Shown in pieces: positions 37,921 to 49,420 of a stretch of 64,000 nucleotides of DNA; within the stretch, counting starts at the first letter, position 1; each line of letters begins with the position of its first letter. Under the pieces are notes generated by a model. The model did no database searches. It had not been told where the DNA came from and saw only the letters and a program-made list of their open reading frames with translations. Made by a program: the position numbers and the translations under genes. This stretch comes from Girardinichthys multiradiatus (lineage: Eukaryota > Chordata > Actinopteri > Cyprinodontiformes > Goodeidae), in assembly GCF_021462225.1 (NCBI RefSeq), contig NC_061811.1, positions 3,272,663 through 3,336,662 on the forward strand. Reading direction: 5' to 3'.

Positions 37921-38647
37921 TAATGGTGCGTTCACACCGAACGCGGATTCTGCCAATATTTCGCGTCATTTGTGTGCTTATGCCCGCTTGACATTCCGTG
38001 TGAACTCCGCGTTGGCCTTTGGCAACAAGCGGCAACGCTTCGCCGCGTCATCAAATAGGAGAAGCTTCCATCTGCCGCTTGCTGGTTTCAAATGAACATG
38101 GCAGACATGGATTTCACGGATAGCCGAAAAACGCCACCGACGTCGACGTCCCTGGGTTCACCAGATTCTTCAGGGACGGGAACAGTTCAGAGAGTACCAC
38201 CACCTACTCCAGGAGCTGCGTCTGGATGACGGTTGATTTCAGCGGTACTTCCGTCTATCCAGGACCCAGTTCGAAGATCTGCTGCCCCGCGTTGGGAGAC
38301 GAATCGGCTTCTGGGACACCAACTACTGGCGCTGTATCCCTGCTGCTGAACACCTGTCCATCTGTCTTTGGTGAGTAAATAAATCTCAGCTCAATAAAAA
38401 AACACCAGATTTTTAATGTCCACATCTCCTAAATATAAGATATTTGTGCCTAAACATAACCAGGCCATGTCCTTTCTTTACTTGTCTCGGTAAAAGTAAT
38501 TAGTTGAGTCATACAACTCTGGCTTGATGCACACCGCCACTATGATCTGGTCCTCCATCTTTGCTGACAACCGCTTCTTCTCCGCTGTGGTCCTTCACCC
38601 TACGTCACAGCCACATCCAGTCCCTGATTGGTTGACGCGACGCGTAG
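37921..38647 (+). pseudogene. PIF/Harbinger transposon, 5' part with broken transposase exon
   Basis: The left end 'ggtgcgttcacaccgaacgc' at 37926 is the terminal sequence I know from fish Harbinger elements, preceded by a TAA that fits the 3-bp target site. At 38191-38370 an exon reads REYHHLLQELRLDDG, then an in-frame TGA at 38234-38236, then FQRYFRLSRTQFEDLL and CIPAAEHLSICLW. It ends at a GTGAGT donor near 38371. This resembles the N-terminal region of Harbinger nucleases (HARBI1-like). Intron-like sequence follows. The catalytic region is absent because a LINE begins at about 38648. Confidence 0.75.
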
Positions 38648-40530
38648 CTGTGGCCATAAGGTCTGCGGTGCCTGTTGCGGCGGCAATCCCAGAACCCGGT
38701 GGTGGACACCGGCAGTAAGGGATGCTGTTAAGCTGAAGAAGGAGTCCTATCGGCTGTGGTTGACTTGTGGGACTCCTGAGGCGGCTGACGGGTACCGTGA
38801 GGCCAAGCGTGCTGCGGCCCGGGCTGTGGCAGAGGCAAAAACTCGGGCCTGGGAGGAGTTCAGTGAGGCCATGGAGAAGGACTACCGGTTGGCCTCGAAG
38901 CGATTCTGGCAAACCGTCCGTCGCCTCAGGAGGGGGAAGCAGTGCTTCGCCAACACTGTTTATAGTGGGGGCGGGAGACTGCTGACCTCGACTGAGGACA
39001 TTATCGGGCGGTGGAAGAAGTACTTCGAGGATCTCCTCAATCCTGCCATCACGCATTCCGTGGTGGAAACAGAGGCTGGGGACTCGGGGTTGGACTCTTT
39101 CATCACCCAGGCTGAAGTCACCGAGGTGGTAAAAAGCTCCGCGGTGGCAAGGCTTCGGGGGTGGATGAGATCCGCCCTGAGTACCTCAAGTCTCTGGATG
39201 TTGTAGGGCTATCATGGTTGACACGTCTCTTCAACATTGCGTGGCGGTCGGGGACAGTGCCTCTGGACTGGCAGACTGGGGTGGTGGTCCCCCTTCATAA
39301 GAAGGGGGACCAGAGGGTGTGTTCCAACTACAGGGGGATCACACTCCTCAGCCTCCCTGGTAAGGCCTACGCCAGGGTATTGGAGAGGAGAGTCCGACTG
39401 ATAGTCGAACCTCGGCTTCAGGAGGAGCAGTGTGGTTTTCGTCCCAGCCGTGGAACACTGGACCAGCTCTATACCCTCTACAGGGTGCTCGAGGGTTCAT
39501 GGGAGTTTGCCCAACCAGTTCACATGTGTTTTGTGGACCTGGAGAAGGCATTCGACTGTGTCCCTCGTGATGCCCTGTGGGGGGTGCTCCAGGAGTATGG
39601 AATCGGGGGCCCTTTATTAGGGGCCATCCGGTCCCTGTACGAGCGGAGCAGGAGTTTGGTACGCATTGCCGGCACTAAGTCGGACCTGTTCCCGGTGCAT
39701 ATTGGACTCCAGCAGGGCTGCCCTTTGTCACCGGTCCTGTTCATAACTTTTATGGACAGGATTTCTAGACGCAGCCAAGGGCCGGAGGGGGTCTGGTTTG
39801 GGGACCAGTGGATTTCGTCTCTTCTTTTTGCGGATGACGTGGTCCTGCTGGCCCCCTCTAGCCAAGACCTACAGCATGCGCTGTGGCGGTTCGCAGCCGA
39901 GTGTGAAGCGGCTGGGATGAAGATCAGCTCCTCCAAGTCCGAGGCCATGGTACTCGACCGGAAAAGGGTGGCTTGTCCTCTTCAGGTTGGAGGGGAGTTC
40001 CTGCCTCAAGTGGAGGAGTTTAAGTATCTCAGGGTCTTGTTCACGAGTGAGGGAAGAATGGAGCGGGAGATTGACAGACGGATCGGTGCGGCTGCCACAG
40101 TAATGGGGGCGCTGTGCCGGTCCGTTGTGGTGAAGAGAGAGCTGAGCCAAAAAGCAAAGCTCTCAATTTACTGGTCGGTCTACGTTCCTACCCTCACCTA
40201 TGGCCATGAACTTTGGGTCATGACCGAAAGAACGAGATCCCGGATACAAGCGGCTGAAATGAGCTTCCTCCGTAGGGTGGCCGGGCACTCCCTTAGAGAT
40301 AGGGTGAGGAGCTCGGCCATCCGGGAGGAGCTCGGAGTAGAGCCGCTGCTCCTCCACATCGAGAGGAGCCAGTTGAGGTGGCTCGGGCATCTATACCGGA
40401 TGCCTCCTGGACGCCTTCCTTGGGAGGTGTTCCAGGCACGTCCCACCGGGAGGAGGCCCAGGGGACGGCCCAGGACACGCTGGAGGGACTATGTCTCTTG
40501 GCTGGCCTGGGAACGCCTTGGGCTCGCTTA
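38648..40530 (+). pseudogene. RTE-like LINE reverse transcriptase, truncated at both ends
   Basis: GC-rich block unlike its neighbours. Frame 1 (38628-39206) carries the region before the RT: RTRWWTPAVRDAV and RWKKYFEDLLNP. A lost A in the run at 39131-39135 shifts the frame, after which 39161-40552 is open for 463 codons. This second part has the RT core: NYRGITLLSLPGK, EEQCGFRPSRGT, FVDLEKAFDCVPR, LQQGCPLSPVLF and the catalytic LLFADDVVLL (FADD at 39827-39838), then thumb and C-terminal WLGHLYRMPPGRLPWE. The endonuclease domain and the usual C-terminal end and 3' UTR are missing. Clade assignment to RTE/RTEX is by resemblance only. Confidence 0.85.
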
Positions 40531-41593
40531 TCATTGCCCAAGATTAAAATAGTTTCATAATGTGAAACATTTCACTGGTACAAAAAAAAAAAAAAAAACA
40601 AGGGTATCTACGAAGGGGGTGAGTATTTTGGACAGAATTGAAACAAAAAGAAATTTCACTTGATGTGATATATACCTTATTTGGCTGCTGGAGTGCAACA
40701 GGTGTGTGACTGCAACACTAAATATCAGTGTTTCTACAGATAAAGAAACTATGAGCAGAAACATCTGAGCTCCTGGTCTCCAGAATGACTCACAGTTGGA
40801 TTAACTAGGCTGGCAGAACAAAGCAGGCTATTATTCACTGGAGGGTTTCTACAAAGATCTAATTTGCAGGTTCTTTTTAGCAGTATGTGGAGGGATTAAT
40901 TTAATTTAATTGTGGCTCGCACCATGATTACAGAGACGCACTTAGAAAGCAGTTTGAAAAAGCTGGCAGCAGTTTGACTTCCAGAACTTTGCAGTTTGTT
41001 TCAAAGTTGGGCTTTACTAAAAACGAGACGAGAAGACGAGAATAACAGCTTCTGGTTCAGGTTCGTAGACTTAACCTTTGTTTTGTTTTTTTTACATTTC
41101 ACATAACCCCTGACACAAGAGGAAAAAGACTTTTTCCCAGATCAGCAGTTTGGACCCAACCCCCCTTTTCTCTTTTTGCTGAGCATGCATACGCAACATC
41201 CAGCCCAATCCTCCAGAGTGAAGGATTTTCCATCATTTGACTAGTTGGCAGTTCCACTTAACTTTCTTCAGTCTGATCCAGGATTTTACTTCTGGTTGAG
41301 CTTATTGAGAATACTTTGTCCTGTTAATATGTTCTGCTACAACAAAAAGTTGTTTCTCTTCTCATGGAGATTAAACGCAGTCTAAGAAAAAAATCAGTGA
41401 GCCTCTAAAGGATTAAACTTCTCGCTAACAAGACGTTCACACATCTACATGCTCAACCAATGAAAAGAGGGCGAAGTGAAACAAGAGTCATGAAATCCAG
41501 TTAGAGAAAATCAAACCTAAAATACAGCCTGTTTTACTTTAAAACAGTTCCCTATTAAATTACCACACACCTGCAATAACCTATGCTAATGTG
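40531..41593. other. Non-coding
   Basis: An A17 run at 40582-40598 follows shortly after the LINE fragment but is separated from it by about 50 bp of unrelated sequence. Nothing else was recognised. Confidence 0.5.
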
Positions 41594-42532
41594 CTATATG
41601 GCCAAAAATATTGGGTCAGCTTTAAGTGGCTTTATAACAAAGTGCTAAACAAAGCAAAATTACTGGCCGAACACCCACAATATACAGAGGTCACCAAGTT
41701 TCTGCAGTCAATGGTTACAGACCTCCAAACTTCATATGGCCTTCAGATTAGCTCAAGAACTGTGCTTAAAGAGCTTTAAGGTATGGATTTCCATAGCGGA
41801 ACGGCTGCATCCAAGCCTAAATCACCAAGAGCAATTCAGTGTATTAGCTGCAGTGGTGTAAAGCACGATGCCACTCGACTCTAGCAGTGGAGATGTGTTC
41901 TCTGGAGTGGCAATCCAAAGAAACAAGAAAGCTTGGGTTTGCCTTTGCCTTGAAAACTACAAGTGCCTGATTGCATCATGACAAGTGTAAAGTTTGGTGG
42001 AAGGAGGAGTATATGGGCCTGTTTTGCAGGAGTTGAACTTGGCTCCTTAGTTCTGAAATTAACTCTTAATGTTTCTCCATACCACAACATTTTGAGAAAT
42101 GTCATGTTCCCAACTTTGTGGGAAGAGTTTGGCATGGCTCCTTCCTGTCCCAACATGCACCAGGGCACAATGCGAAGTACATAAGGTCACAAATGAGAGA
42201 GTATGGTGTGGAAGACCTTGATTAGCCTGCACAGAGTCCTGACCTCAACCCAATAGAAAACCTTTGAAAGATATTTGCCATTAATCAGAGAGGAGACAGC
42301 GAGCCTTGTTGTCCAACATCAGTGTCTGACCTCTTCTAGAACAATGGTCAACATTTCCAATAAAAACTCTGAAGTCTTAACCCTTCTGAAAAGCCTTCCC
42401 AAACATGTCATAGCTGTTATAGCTGCAACATCATATTGAACCTCATGGATTAGGAATGGGATGTCACTAAAGCTCATCTGTGTGCGAAGGCAGAGGCGTG
42501 AATACTTTTGGCAACATACTGTTACACTAAAT
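41594..42532 (+). pseudogene. Tc1-like transposon relic, both ends visible
   Basis: The left terminus 'ctatatggccaaaaatattg' (41594) and right terminus 'atacttttggcaacatactgt' (42512-42532) are imperfect inverted repeats at a TA site. Inside are transposase traces: KFGGRRSIWACFAG (about 41990-42030), the LGSLVLK...LN segment, 'agcctgcacagagtcctgacctcaacccaatagaaaac' type sequence (42224-42261; PQSPDLNPIEN-like), and 'aaaagccttccc' near 42390. Frames are broken repeatedly and the element is dead. Confidence 0.87.
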
Positions 42533-42869
42533 CAGAAGAACTTCCTTGAGACAAACTGTGGTGTTTCATCTTATGCAAGCATGATTAGTTTTGAAAGACC
42601 AGGACTGTGCTGACTCGGTGCCTTGATGTGATCAACATCAAGCATTTTAATCAGAAAGGAGGATTTCTTTCAGTGTGGCTGTGATAACTACATGTAAAAC
42701 CAGATGGTGGAACATTTGGCCCAGAGTGGCTCACTGATCCAGTTAGCAAAGCAGCGCACATCCATTTCCACCCATAAGCAATGATTTATTGGAAGCAGCA
42801 TGATTTTACTGACAAAATTAGAAATTTGACTGATTAATGATGCAATAGGATTGAAATGAATGTTGGTGT

Positions 42870-43225
42870 TAGAGAGATATTAAAAGCCATTACCTGATCA
42901 TCAATGTAAAAGAGATAATGGTGTGGGCCTGGTTTTCAGAAGTTGGCCTCTGCCCCTTAGTTCATCATCTAAGGAACTTTTAATGCTGCAGCTTACAAAG
43001 GCATTTAATGAATTTCATGATCATGGCTATATAGGAATCATTTGAAAATGTCCCCTTCCACTAGCACTTCTTGAAGAATGGTCAAAAAATCTCTTGCACA
43101 CATTGCAATACCTCATGAAAAACATTCCCAGAAGAGTTGGCCATCTCCATACTAAAGCCAGTGTGTTAAGAATGGGTGTTCAGTGTACAACCAGTGAGTA
43201 AAGGCATACTTTGAGCAGTATGGTG
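42870..43225 (+). pseudogene. Second Tc1-like relic of the same family
   Basis: 'Gagataatggtgtgggcctg', 'ggcctctgccccttagtt', 'ttttaatgctgcagcttac' and 'acattcccagaagagttgg' parallel blocks of the preceding element. This copy is shorter and more diverged, keeping mainly the catalytic middle and C-terminus. Confidence 0.65.
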
Positions 43226-45251
43226 TATTTATGTATACAGAATTGATGTGCACATCTGTTTAATGCTCACTGACTATTCCTACATATTCTTATTCCTGCA
43301 GGACTGTTTGGTAATTTATTCTGTGGCAGCTAGACGTCTATGCTCAACAGTCCTAAAAGCAACGTGTCCAGATTAAAAAAAGGATATTTGAAGACAAGCT
43401 TTCACAAATGATAAGAACCCCACTGTTTGTGATTGAAATGAGGTCTACGTGAATTCATGCTGCTCCCTTAACACTTCTGCTCACAAACACAGCATGTATA
43501 GTACATGCATTCACACTTAAAGTGGTTTTTTAGGTCATGTCTCAGTTTCATGCACTCAATATTCAATAAACTCTTTGTTTGCTTTCTCTCAGCTGATGCA
43601 AAGTCAAGAAGGCAGGTGATTCATAATTAATGCATTGCTGAATACATTGAAACAACGTGCCTGTGTATGGGGGGCGGGTGTAAGAGAGAGAGACTTTAAC
43701 TCACAGGAATGTACTCTGAACAATGTTTTCTACACATTTATCATGTGTCTTCAAGATATTTCTGTCTCGCTTTTAGAACTGATCACCTCTGACCTGGTTC
43801 TTTAGGGTGCCTGACTATAGAATAATTTGTCATCGAAACATCGTTTTTTCTTCTCTTTTCTAAATATTTCTTTTTTCAGTCCGTTAACAAATGGCGGGCC
43901 AGTCTGCTTTTTTGCACCACAGCTACAGGATAAACTAATACTTCTCAGCTCAGTCACATTCAGAAACACTCAGATCCCAGTCTTTGTTTCTGCGGCTGTT
44001 GATTATTTATTTAGACTTAATTTAGGCTGAAAGCTCCCGTTGAGATACAATCTCTCCTCGGCCAGGGGAGTCCTTGTTTAATCCTGCAATCCCATTTGTC
44101 TCCAGATTGTTATTGTTCTTCAGTATAAAAAAAAACAAAAAACAAATTTTTCAGACACATTTTTTCACTAGCCACTCATGACAGAAATGTGTGTGTGAGA
44201 GAGAGAGGGTGAATGGACTCAGATCAGCAAAATGGTGTCTGTGTTAGTCAACAAAGGCATATTTCTGTGTAATGTTTGGTTAATGCAGTGCAAATGTAAG
44301 TAAAACTGGGTTGCTATCTTTAAAACATTTTTTGTTATATTTAATTTGGTCAAAATGTATGTTGTTTGGTTAAATTTATTTTGGGCAGTTACTGTTTAGA
44401 GATATCTCTTGTAAAAAGCATGTTAATTTAACCTTGTTAACATCTCCATATGGTGTTTTTAGACATCAGGAGCAACACAAACAGCTGTTTATCATTTCAC
44501 TTTAAACTGTATCAAACAATGTAGCAAATGGACTCAAACAGGCAGAGAACCAAATATTTTCAGTGCAGTTTATTTAGAGCTGCTGACTGAGTATGAGTTT
44601 CCTAACCTTAGCAACTGTCTGAGAGTCAGTCCAATCAGTGAAGAGTGACTGAGCAGAGTCAAAGGACAGGAGCTGCAGTCTGGACATAGGTGGAGATGGA
44701 GGGGAGGATAATTTATACATACACATTTAACACCTTCTCTTGTTTTCCTGTTTACTTCAGGATAAATTTTAGGATATTATTAAACTCTAAATGGGCTGGT
44801 CGCCGTCTTTTTTTTTTAAAATGGAGATTCCAGTTCTACTGACTAGATGTTCTTGGATGTCTTGTGAAATTAACATAATATCAGGGTGACCTCATCTCTG
44901 CAGTGGCTGGACCCATTTCTGGGGCAAATTACCAACACAGACAAAGACTGCTGAAAATGTGGACAGTTTCTTACGGGGCTTTAGCTCAGGAAGCTTCCTG
45001 CTCCGAGATGTTCAGGGGGCACACACAGAAGAGAGAAAAGTATCTCATTTCATCTCTATAGATCACAGGTTTCCTCTAAAATCATCTCAGCATTGTCTTA
45101 TTTTCTTGTTTGTCCCTCTGCACCACTGCATGATGAAAACCCATCTTTCCACCGGCTCTCATTCTACTGAAGTTAACCACCCCGATGTTACCCTGTCAGT
45201 AGTTTTGTCTTTTAAACTGGATTTTTTTTTTCCATGTCCGTTTTTAAAGTT
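43226..45251. other. Non-coding
   Basis: No gene or clear mobile element. Short (GT)n/(GA)n at 44188-44208. The frame at 44959-45255 has no known domain. Confidence 0.5.
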
Positions 45252-45258
45252 TTAGGTG

Positions 45259-46224
45259 TCATTTTATTTGCAATAGATCTGACCCACATACAGAGAACAC
45301 TCTGGAGAACAGAATGAGTAAAAGGTTGTTTATTTGGAAGATGATAATCAGGAACGTAATGGTCGTAAATCTCACTATATGGAGAGAGGGGAAGAGGTTG
45401 AGTGAATACAGGGAAACAGAAAGTAAACGGTCACTTGAGACCACTGGCTTTATCTGGGATACATGGAATATAGGATGGATACGAAGACTTGTAGGTAAAC
45501 CGAGACGAACAGCAGACGGATTAATTATAGTCTCAATCTCATTGGGACCGATGAAACGAGGCGAAAGCTTCCGTGACGTAGACTTAAGGGGTATATCTCG
45601 TGCAGACAACCATACCTTCTGTCCAGGCTGGTATTCAGGTGCAGGTCTGCGTTTGTTCTGATCAGCAGTATGGTGTAAGCTCTGGAGAGTAGAATTCCAA
45701 ATGTTCTTGCAGTGGCGGATATGTTGGTGGACAGATGACACAGTGATATCTTTTTCGTCGGCAGCAAACAGGGATGGCTGATAACCAAGGGAGGCCTCAA
45801 AAGGTGAACGTCCATTGGCAGAAAAAATGTGAGAATTTAATGGCACCGGCCATTCCAGTACTGCTCTTATTTTCTCTGGATCTGAACGTAGCTGTCCACC
45901 CTCAAGGATGTAGCTCAAGGAAGTGATTGAAGACTGATGAAACTCACACTTCTCGGCTTTTACGAACAGGCGATTCTCCAGAAGACGATGAAGAACTTGG
46001 CGAACGTGCTTGCGATCCTCCTGAATGTCCTTTGAGTAAATCAGAATGTCATCCAAGTATAAGAAAACAAAAATGTTCAAAAAATCTCTGAGCATGTCGC
46101 TGACTAAGCCTTGAAATACAGCAGGAGCATTACATAGTCCAAAAGGCATGACCAAATACTCAAAATGGCCCAGCGGCATCTTGAAAGCCGTCTTCCACTC
46201 ATCCCCCTGGTGAATCCTGACCAA
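45259..46224 (-). pseudogene. Gypsy RT-integrase frame made by internal deletion
   Basis: An open frame of 321 codons. Residues 1-127 are [20 protein letters not shown], catalytic YLDD at residues 56-59, and FVKAEKCEF. At residue 128/129 (about 45840) RT connection sequence AVLEWPVP passes without interruption into integrase C-terminal sequence [16 protein letters not shown]-like stretch ([10 protein letters not shown]) and [12 protein letters not shown] follow. After that the frame runs into LTR sequence with an AATAAA. The first ATG is inside RT, so there is no true start. Open by chance of the deletion, it lacks RNase H and the DDE core. Confidence 0.85.
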
Positions 46225-46766
46225 ATGGTATGCATTACGAAGATCTGACTTAGAGAAAACGGTTGCACCATAAACGGGTTCGAAAGCAGGGGAAGTGGGT
46301 ACTTATTTTTAACGGTGTTCTGATTTAAGCCCCTATAATCAATGCAGGGATGTAACGAACCATCCTTCTTCCCTACAAAGAAAAAAAACCCGCCCCAAGT
46401 GGTGAGGAGGAAGGCCGAATAATACCTGCAGATAAAGTGTCATTTATATAATCTTCCATAGATTTCTGCTCAGGACGTGAGATGTTATAGAGTTTGCTAG
46501 AGGGCAGAGATGCACCGGGAAGAAATTTGATTGCGCAATCATAGGGTCTGTGAGGTGGTAGGGATAGGGCCTAATTCTTACTAAATATTCCCTTAAGGTC
46601 ATGGTACTCAAGGGCACAGGAGACAAATCAATTACCTCATCCTCTTTGTTGGCCTGGTGGGCAGACTAGGGGAAAAACCAGATTGGAGACAAGATGAATG
46701 GCAATTTGTGGACCAGGACTCAATGCGACACTTAGACCAGTCTAGATGTGGATTATGTTTCTGCAG
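46225..46766 (-). pseudogene. Gypsy pol, decayed region between protease and RT
   Basis: Traces of RT N-terminus on the minus strand include FFFCREEGWF near 46380 and a GLKSEHR-like stretch near 46320, separated by frameshifts and stops. It links the protease frame to the catalytic RT frame. Confidence 0.7.
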
Positions 46767-47087
46767 CTAGGGGAAACCTAAAATTAATGAGCCTTGGGAC
46801 ACCGGAAATACAAAAAAAGATGCCATCCCCCTATGATTGCCAGACAATAAAAGTTCAACTGGTTTTGTTCGTTGAGTTATCTGCTGTAACCTCTTACAGT
46901 CTAGAGCTAGAACTGAATGTGGGGATTCAAGTAGTTCCACTTCTATGCCTGCCTGATTTACCATCTCAGAATCTATAAGGTTCTGTTCGCAGCCAGAATC
47001 AATAAGAGCAGATAAGGTCATAGTACGCTGGTTCACTATGAGTGTAGCAGGTAAACCAAAGTATACTGAAGCAAAAATCCCCCACAA
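46767..47087 (-). pseudogene. Gypsy aspartic protease domain
   Basis: Minus-strand frame of 106 codons. The retropepsin motif ALIDSGCEQNLID, with the catalytic Asp in D-S-G, sits at about residues 27-39, and a C-terminal GSLILGFP segment ends it, giving a usual domain length. The enzyme would cut the Gag-Pol precursor in virus-like particles. The normal upstream gag is essentially deleted. Confidence 0.82.
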
Positions 47088-47129
47088 TTGCCCACCTCAC
47101 CAGAAAACTTATCCGGATTAGGGGAAGTT

Positions 47130-47589
47130 AATGAAGGTGAGTCCATAGAAGGTTTCTTGGGTGCTGTTCTTTGTGAGATCGGAGCGGACCGGAATGACTT
47201 CGGTGTGCAGATGCTTACGGGAAGGTGGACAGGTTACACTTACGGCATGATCCAGGAGACGACAGGAGCAGGAAACAGCCAGCTTGATGCGAATCCAAAC
47301 GAAGACACAGATCCAAAGCTTAGGCTTTCCAAATCTGCAAAAGGAGCAACAACAAAGTTATACAAGGTCAAAGAACAAAGCATAAACTTAGTGTTTGGTT
47401 CGAGCTTGTACCACTGGTGGCATAACACTCTGGCATCAAAGTGCTGGCAGCCTCCTGCTTAAGTACTCCTCAGAGTAATCAGTGGAATAAGTCGCACCTG
47501 TCACCCAGCACACCTGAGAGCTCCAGCACCGTCTGAAAATGAGCAAATGTACCAAGCACAAAAACACAAACACAACCCAGATCCTGACA
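47130..47589 (-). repeat. 5' LTR of the minus-strand Gypsy
   Basis: Minus-strand TGTCAGGATCTGGG start at 47589. 'Aagcaggaggctgccagcac' near 47463-47444 and 'gtggtacaagctcgaacc' near 47415 match corresponding blocks of the LTR at 63244-63989. The inner border near 47130 is approximate because the leader and gag are deleted. Confidence 0.75.
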
Positions 47590-47594
47590 TTAGG

Positions 47595-49420
47595 TTTTAT
47601 AATTTTCTCTTTTTGGTTAAGTGTTTGAGGTGTACGTGTTTCTTGGTTTGATTCACTTTTCTGTACAGCATTTTGGTCCAGCTTGCATGGTTTTAGATGA
47701 GTTTTATAAATTATTTAGCAGTGACTTTTCGAATTCATCTAACAGTGTTAGATTTGCAATTAGAGCAGATTTAACTGTTTCCATCACGCAAAATGTTCTG
47801 CGACCGTTCATGCTTAGTGAAGTGAGCATGTTAAATAAATGCCTGTCTGACCAGTCAGTGGGTGGCTGTTTAACTCAGGTAAAGTTATGCATTAAAATCT
47901 TCATGCACTGCTGCTGGCTGAGGCCATCATACCTACATAAGAAATATCCCTTAGTGGCAAAATCAGCGGAATTGAGAAGCAGGAGGCAAACGGGGATATT
48001 TCTGAACAAGAAGTTTTACAACCCTCTTTGTTATGAATGATTTAAAGAAAGTTACTTTCTGATTTAAAGAAAACAAAGTTGTTGATTTTTTGAAATCAGA
48101 ACCTAAGAACCTAAGCCTGGGAATATCTTATGTTTAGCCCAAAGGAAATAATTTTTTATGACCTAGTTCAGTTTAAACTTATATAGAAAAACTTGTAGAT
48201 TTATTTTGGATTATTCTGATTCAGTTTGGCTCAGAACCAAGTCACACCCAAATTTCATTTCTATCAAAACTTTACTAAATATTATCATTAAATTTATATT
48301 TTAAAAAAAAATGAAAGTCCTCAAATGTCGCATATATCTTCATTTTTTATATTGTACTGCATTTCCATTGATGAACTCTTAGTGAACTCCTGCTGGATAT
48401 GTTTTATTGAAGTCACATATCCACAATTCCTAGTGGACTATTTCATCATAAAAGCTGGTATGAAACGTTGTCAACATTGTGCTGGGTCCAAACTGAAACG
48501 TGGTAACTTGGAAAAGTTTCGTGAAAGATATTGATGCAACTTACAGCTGTTTGAAGCGAGCCTTGTTGATCCATTCTGATCGAAAGGTTAGGTTTTGCAT
48601 CAGAATAATTCAGACTTAAAAATCCCATTAATAGATATTCTATTAGTGGGATATCTGTAATTAAAGCATTCTAAAATATTGATTATAAATTCATTTGACT
48701 TGTGGAAAACACTTTAATGTCTGTTGTTTTAAAGTGGCAATATAAAATATTTTTTGACTCTGGTTTAAATAAGATGTTTCTTTGTTTTTACAGTTTTTCT
48801 CATCAGAAAGGTGCATCCAGATGTCCAGATTATTTTCAACTGAGCCACTAACTTCAAATAAAGTTTAAGTGGCTGCATCTTGGTTCTTATTGTTTGTGTC
48901 AAAGAACCGGCCCATAGATTAGGTTTGTAAGTTATTAATGTAATTATTTTGTGAATGTGTTTCACAACATTTCCAGGCTGTCCTTAGTTCAATCAACTCA
49001 TTGTTTATTTTTATGTTTCATGTAATAGAAAATAAATGAAGTGTTTATTTCAACAACATTGTACATAAAAGGTAGGTAGGAGGTTATGTCTGGCTGAATG
49101 TCTCTTAAATTACTTTGAGGTTCTATGCAGGATTGTAATAAAGCAGACATGTTTTATGCCCTTTTCTCACATGAAATTAATACAATTATTCTGAGTAAGA
49201 CAGACCAAGCGCTTTATTTCTTCCTAAGCTAGTATGGGACCTTTTAAGGAAATATGTCATATCAGCTTACAACTGATTAGTCCTCTAAATGTCTGTGAGA
49301 TTGAAATAATTATTTTGCAGGTTATGTCATACAGCAGCAAAGCATCAGTTTATCATTATTTCTGCTCTCAGCCTTTCATCTCTCATGTTTCTTAAGAGTT
49401 GAGCTTATTCCATATTTCAA
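47595..49420. other. Non-coding
   Basis: 'Tctgtacagcattttggtcc' near 47660 resembles a LINE 3' tail, but only weakly. The 139-codon frame at 47621-48040 begins in that sequence and has no known domain. Nothing else was recognised. Confidence 0.45.

Larger units (their letters stand above)
45252..47594 (-). mobile_element. Internally deleted Gypsy retrotransposon with target duplications
   Basis: Minus-strand Ty3/Gypsy insertion of 45257-47589, flanked by identical 5-bp TTAGG at 45252-45256 and 47590-47594. LTR ends are TGTCAGGATC at 47589 and AAAATGACA at 45257. Order on the minus strand is: 5' LTR, almost no gag, aspartic protease, broken N-terminal RT, catalytic RT joined directly to the integrase C-terminus, then a shortened 3' LTR. 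RNase H, the integrase core and the chromodomain are missing. It cannot be autonomous. It is the same family as the copy at 58.2-64.0 kb, judging from LTR and pol similarity. Confidence 0.88.

Noticed and set aside
38595..40541. Long antisense and alternate frames across the GC-rich LINE (for example 38595-39056, 39520-39948)
   Set aside because: Shadows of the RT coding frame caused by high GC and few stop codons.
40582..40598. A17 run taken as the poly-A tail of the LINE
   Set aside because: It is separated from the truncated coding end by unrelated sequence, and the LINE's own 3' UTR is missing, so it is probably independent.
47621..48040. 139-codon plus-strand frame
   Set aside because: It begins in sequence resembling a LINE 3' tail and has no domain; probably chance.
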